From Bacillota bacterium (GTDB lineage Bacteria > Bacillota > Clostridia > Christensenellales > CAG-138), in the NCBI GenBank assembly GCA_023416175.1, contig JAEZIE010000194.1, positions 1 through 22,290 on the forward strand: DNA of 22,290 nucleotides, read 5' to 3'. The notes below the pieces were generated by a model. That model searched no databases. It was not told where the DNA came from and saw only the letters and a list, made by a program, of their open reading frames with translations. The position numbers and the translations under genes were made by a program. Positions within the stretch are counted from its first letter, which is position 1, and each line of letters opens with the position of its first letter. Shown here one piece after another: positions 20,017 through 22,290 of the stretch.

Positions 20017-22164
20017 ATGTCTATCAAAATCGCGCTTGCCGGAAACCCAAACTCCGGCAAGACGACCATGTTCAACGATCTGACGGGCAGCTCGCAGTAT
20101 GTGGGCAACTGGCCCGGCGTCACGGTTGAGAAAAAGGAAGGCAAGCTCAGGGGGCAAAAGGACGTTATCATTCAGGACCTGCCAGGTATCTATTCCCTTT
20201 CCCCGTATACGCTCGAAGAAGTGGTTTCCCGCAATTATCTGATTAACGAAAAGCCGGATGCAATCATCAATATCGTAGACAGCTCAAATATCGAGCGAAA
20301 CCTGTACCTGACCACGCAGCTTGTGGAGCTTGGGCTTCCCGTCGTAATCGCGCTTAACATGATTGACGTTGTGCGCAAAAACGGGGACAGCATCGACGTG
20401 AAAAAACTGAGCGCCGCGTTGGGGTGCGAAATCGTGGAGACTTCCGCCCTCAAAGGCATAGGCACCAAGGAAGTGGCCGACCGCGCCGTGGCGCTTGCAA
20501 GCAGCAGGAAGAACGCGGAGCCGCTACATACGTTCGGCGGCACGGTGGAGCACGCGATCGCACATATTGAGGATATCATCCGAAGCATTGTGGACCCGAC
20601 CTTGCTCCGGTGGTATTCCATCAAGCTGTTTGAACGGGACGATAAGGTCCGCGAGCAGCTTCCGCTGAGCCTAGAAAAGCTTCAGGAAATCGAAAAAGTT
20701 ATATTGGATTGTGAAGCGGAACTGGATGATGACAGCGAAAGTATCATCACAAACGAGCGGTACTCCTACATCAGCAAGCTGATGGAAACCTGCGTCAAAA
20801 AGCGTCGTCTCAACGGCAACATGACGGTTTCGGATAAAATAGACCGCATCGTCACCAACCGCTTACTCGCGCTGCCCATTTTCATCGCGGTCATGTTCTT
20901 GGTGTACTATGTTTCCGTATCCACCGTGGGCACATGGGGAACGGATTGGGTAAACGACGGCCTCTTTGGTGAAGTCCTCTCCCCTGCCGTAAACGGCTGG
21001 CTCACCACGCTTGGCACTGCACCCTGGCTCAACTCTCTGATACTCGACGGCATCATCGGCGGCGTGGGTGCGGTATTAGGATTCCTGCCGCAGATGCTGG
21101 TACTGTTCTTCTTCCTGGCTATTCTCGAAGACTGCGGCTACATGGCGCGCATCGCGTTTATCATGGACCGTATCTTCCGCAAGTTTGGACTTTCCGGTAA
21201 GTCCTTTATCCCCATCCTGATTGGCACGGGTTGCGGGGTGCCGGGGATCATGGCCTCGCGTACCATTGAAAACGAAAGCGACCGCAGGGCGACCATCATC
21301 ACCACCACATTCATTCCCTGCAGCGCAAAACTGCCCATCATCGCCCTGATCGCCGGGGCGCTGTTCGGCGGGGCATGGTGGGTTGCTCCCAGCGCCTACT
21401 TTATGGGTATTGCGGCCATCATCAGTTCCGGCATTATCCTGAAGAAATTCAAGTTCTTTTCCGGAGAGCCCGCGCCCTTTGTTATGGAGCTGCCCACCTA
21501 TCACGTGCCGGGCGCAAAGAGCGTTGTGATTCACATGTGGGACCGGGCGAAGTCCTTTGTGCAAAAGGCCGGTACTATCATATTCATCTCCGCGATCATT
21601 GTATGGTTCTTGAGCTCGTTTGACTGGTCCATGCAGATGGTGGATACGGCTGACTCCATATTCTCCTCCATTGGCCGCTTCATCGCCCCCGTATTTGCCC
21701 CGCTCGGCTTTGGTACGTGGGAGGCCACCGTCGCATCGCTTACCGGCCTTGTAGCCAAGGAAAACCTGGTGGGCACCTTCGGCATCCTGTACGGGTTTGC
21801 GGAGGTTGCGGAGGACGGTGTGGAATACTGGGCAAAACTGCAGGCCGCCTATACGCCGCTTGCCGCTTATTCCCTGCTGGTATTTAACCTCTTATGCGCA
21901 CCCTGCTTTGCGGCGATGGGAGCCATCAAGCGCGAAATGGGCAGCGGGAAGCTGACCTGGTTTGCACTCGGCTATCAGACCGTGTTTGCCTATATCATGG
22001 CGCTCATCATATTCCAAATTGGTTCGCTCATTTCGACCGGAGTATTCACGCTGGGAAGCTTTTTCGGCATCCTTATGTTGGCCGTGTTCCTGTATCTGCT
22101 GTTCCGGCCCAATCGTACCAAGATGCTCAGCGTATATGGCGCAAAGGCAAGTAAAGCCGCATAA
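20017..22164 (+). CDS. feoB: Ferrous iron transport protein B
   Basis: Membrane Fe(II) importer with a cytoplasmic G domain. The 715-residue protein starts with G1 GNPNSGKTT (9-17), then the switch region NWPGVTVEKKEG, G3 DLPG (54-57), G4 NMID (114-117) and G5 SALKG (143-147), followed by a helical GDI-like region. The membrane part begins near residue 285 and has the two Gate segments, with their conserved cysteines in EDCGYMAR, GTGCGVPGIMASRT and PCSAKLPI, the proposed iron path. The second gate includes KAGTIIF and the later KENLVGTFG segment. The ATG at 20017 has AGGAGGG six bases upstream; an ATG at 20011 abuts that site and is rejected. It is the third gene of the feo cluster and is followed after 58 bases by a FeoB-associated peptide. 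Confidence 0.98.
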   Translation: MSIKIALAGNPNSGKTTMFNDLTGSSQYVGNWPGVTVEKKEGKLRGQKDVIIQDLPGIYSLSPYTLEEVVSRNYLINEKPDAIINIVDSSNIERNLYLTTQLVELGLPVVIALNMIDVVRKNGDSIDVKKLSAALGCEIVETSALKGIGTKEVADRAVALASSRKNAEPLHTFGGTVEHAIAHIEDIIRSIVDPTLLRWYSIKLFERDDKVREQLPLSLEKLQEIEKVILDCEAELDDDSESIITNERYSYISKLMETCVKKRRLNGNMTVSDKIDRIVTNRLLALPIFIAVMFLVYYVSVSTVGTWGTDWVNDGLFGEVLSPAVNGWLTTLGTAPWLNSLILDGIIGGVGAVLGFLPQMLVLFFFLAILEDCGYMARIAFIMDRIFRKFGLSGKSFIPILIGTGCGVPGIMASRTIENESDRRATIITTTFIPCSAKLPIIALIAGALFGGAWWVAPSAYFMGIAAIISSGIILKKFKFFSGEPAPFVMELPTYHVPGAKSVVIHMWDRAKSFVQKAGTIIFISAIIVWFLSSFDWSMQMVDTADSIFSSIGRFIAPVFAPLGFGTWEATVASLTGLVAKENLVGTFGILYGFAEVAEDGVEYWAKLQAAYTPLAAYSLLVFNLLCAPCFAAMGAIKREMGSGKLTWFALGYQTVFAYIMALIIFQIGSLISTGVFTLGSFFGILMLAVFLYLLFRPNRTKMLSVYGAKASKAA

Positions 22165-22222
22165 TGTAACACACGCCTTATACTTTGGCAACAACCCACA
22201 CTTATTCTGAGGAGGGATTTTT

Positions 22223-22290
22223 ATGCTGGCAACCATAATCATTAGCGCCGTATTGGCAGGACTTGTTGCGCTTGTCATCATCAACATGGT
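22223..22290 (+). CDS. FeoB-associated small membrane protein, N-terminus only
   Basis: Only 22 codons are in the window, MLATIIISAVLAGLVALVII then NM: a single membrane helix starting almost at residue 1. GAGGAGGG lies shortly before the ATG. Such a helix directly after feoB, usually followed by a Cys/Gly-rich tail, is typical of the FeoB-associated Cys-rich family of Bacillota. The tail lies beyond the right edge, so the assignment rests on position and the helix. Confidence 0.75.
   Translation, partial: MLATIIISAVLAGLVALVIINM

Noticed and set aside
1..22290. CRISPR array, tRNA/rRNA genes, insertion sequences, integrase or phage genes
   Set aside because: I looked for regularly spaced repeats, cloverleaf-like segments and transposase or recombinase motifs on both strands and found none; subtle RNA genes cannot be ruled out without a covariance search.

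Overview
This 22.3 kb window reads as a conserved chromosomal segment of a Gram-positive-type bacterium, most likely Bacillota, class Clostridia. The reasons are the tilS-hpt-ftsH order, a DNA polymerase I without proofreading residues, strong AGGAGG-type ribosome sites with frequent GTG/TTG starts, and a feoA-feoA-feoB cluster followed by a FeoB-associated small membrane protein. The base composition is moderately GC-rich by eye. The genus cannot be named from the sequence alone. I found no rRNA, tRNA, CRISPR array, insertion sequence or phage gene.

Layout. Positions 1-1973, minus strand: a metal-resistance unit in which an ArsR/CadC-type repressor overlaps, by ATGA, a P1B-type metal ATPase that runs off the left edge. 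Its promoter overlaps a dyad operator. Positions 1997-3663, minus: lspA-rluD with its own promoter and terminator. Positions 3666-10580, minus: a long compact run of pyrimidine nucleoside phosphorylase, polA, coaE, a membrane-anchored lytic transglycosylase and a solute-binding lipoprotein, with overlaps of 4 and 38 bases. Its leader contains a terminator-like hairpin. Positions 10665-11640, minus: a pirin-family gene with its own terminator. Positions 11744-12433, plus: a lone HEAT-like protein. Positions 12444-13596, minus: PRPP synthetase. Positions 13641-17022, minus: ftsH, a FlK-like thioesterase and a PHP-family phosphoesterase. Positions 17138-19198, minus: tilS and hpt. Positions 19321-22290, plus: the ferrous iron uptake operon feoA-feoA-feoB and the start of a FeoB-associated membrane peptide, divergent from tilS.

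How the genes fit together. Most are housekeeping: nucleotide salvage and PRPP supply (pdp, prs, hpt), replication and repair (polA), CoA synthesis (coaE), tRNA and rRNA modification (tilS, rluD), and envelope and protein quality control (lspA, ftsH, lytic transglycosylase). Two units handle metals. One is efflux (ATPase plus CadC-like sensor) and one is Fe(II) import (Feo).

The most interesting regulatory signal is a set of three near-identical inverted repeats, RGTTAG-N6-CTAACY, found only in the feo region: two downstream of a near-consensus promoter and one just before feoB. Other points worth checking are a tilS promoter placed so close to the start codon that the mRNA should be leaderless, and the attenuator-like hairpin ahead of the pyrimidine nucleoside phosphorylase gene. 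I did not see a convincing new multi-gene system.
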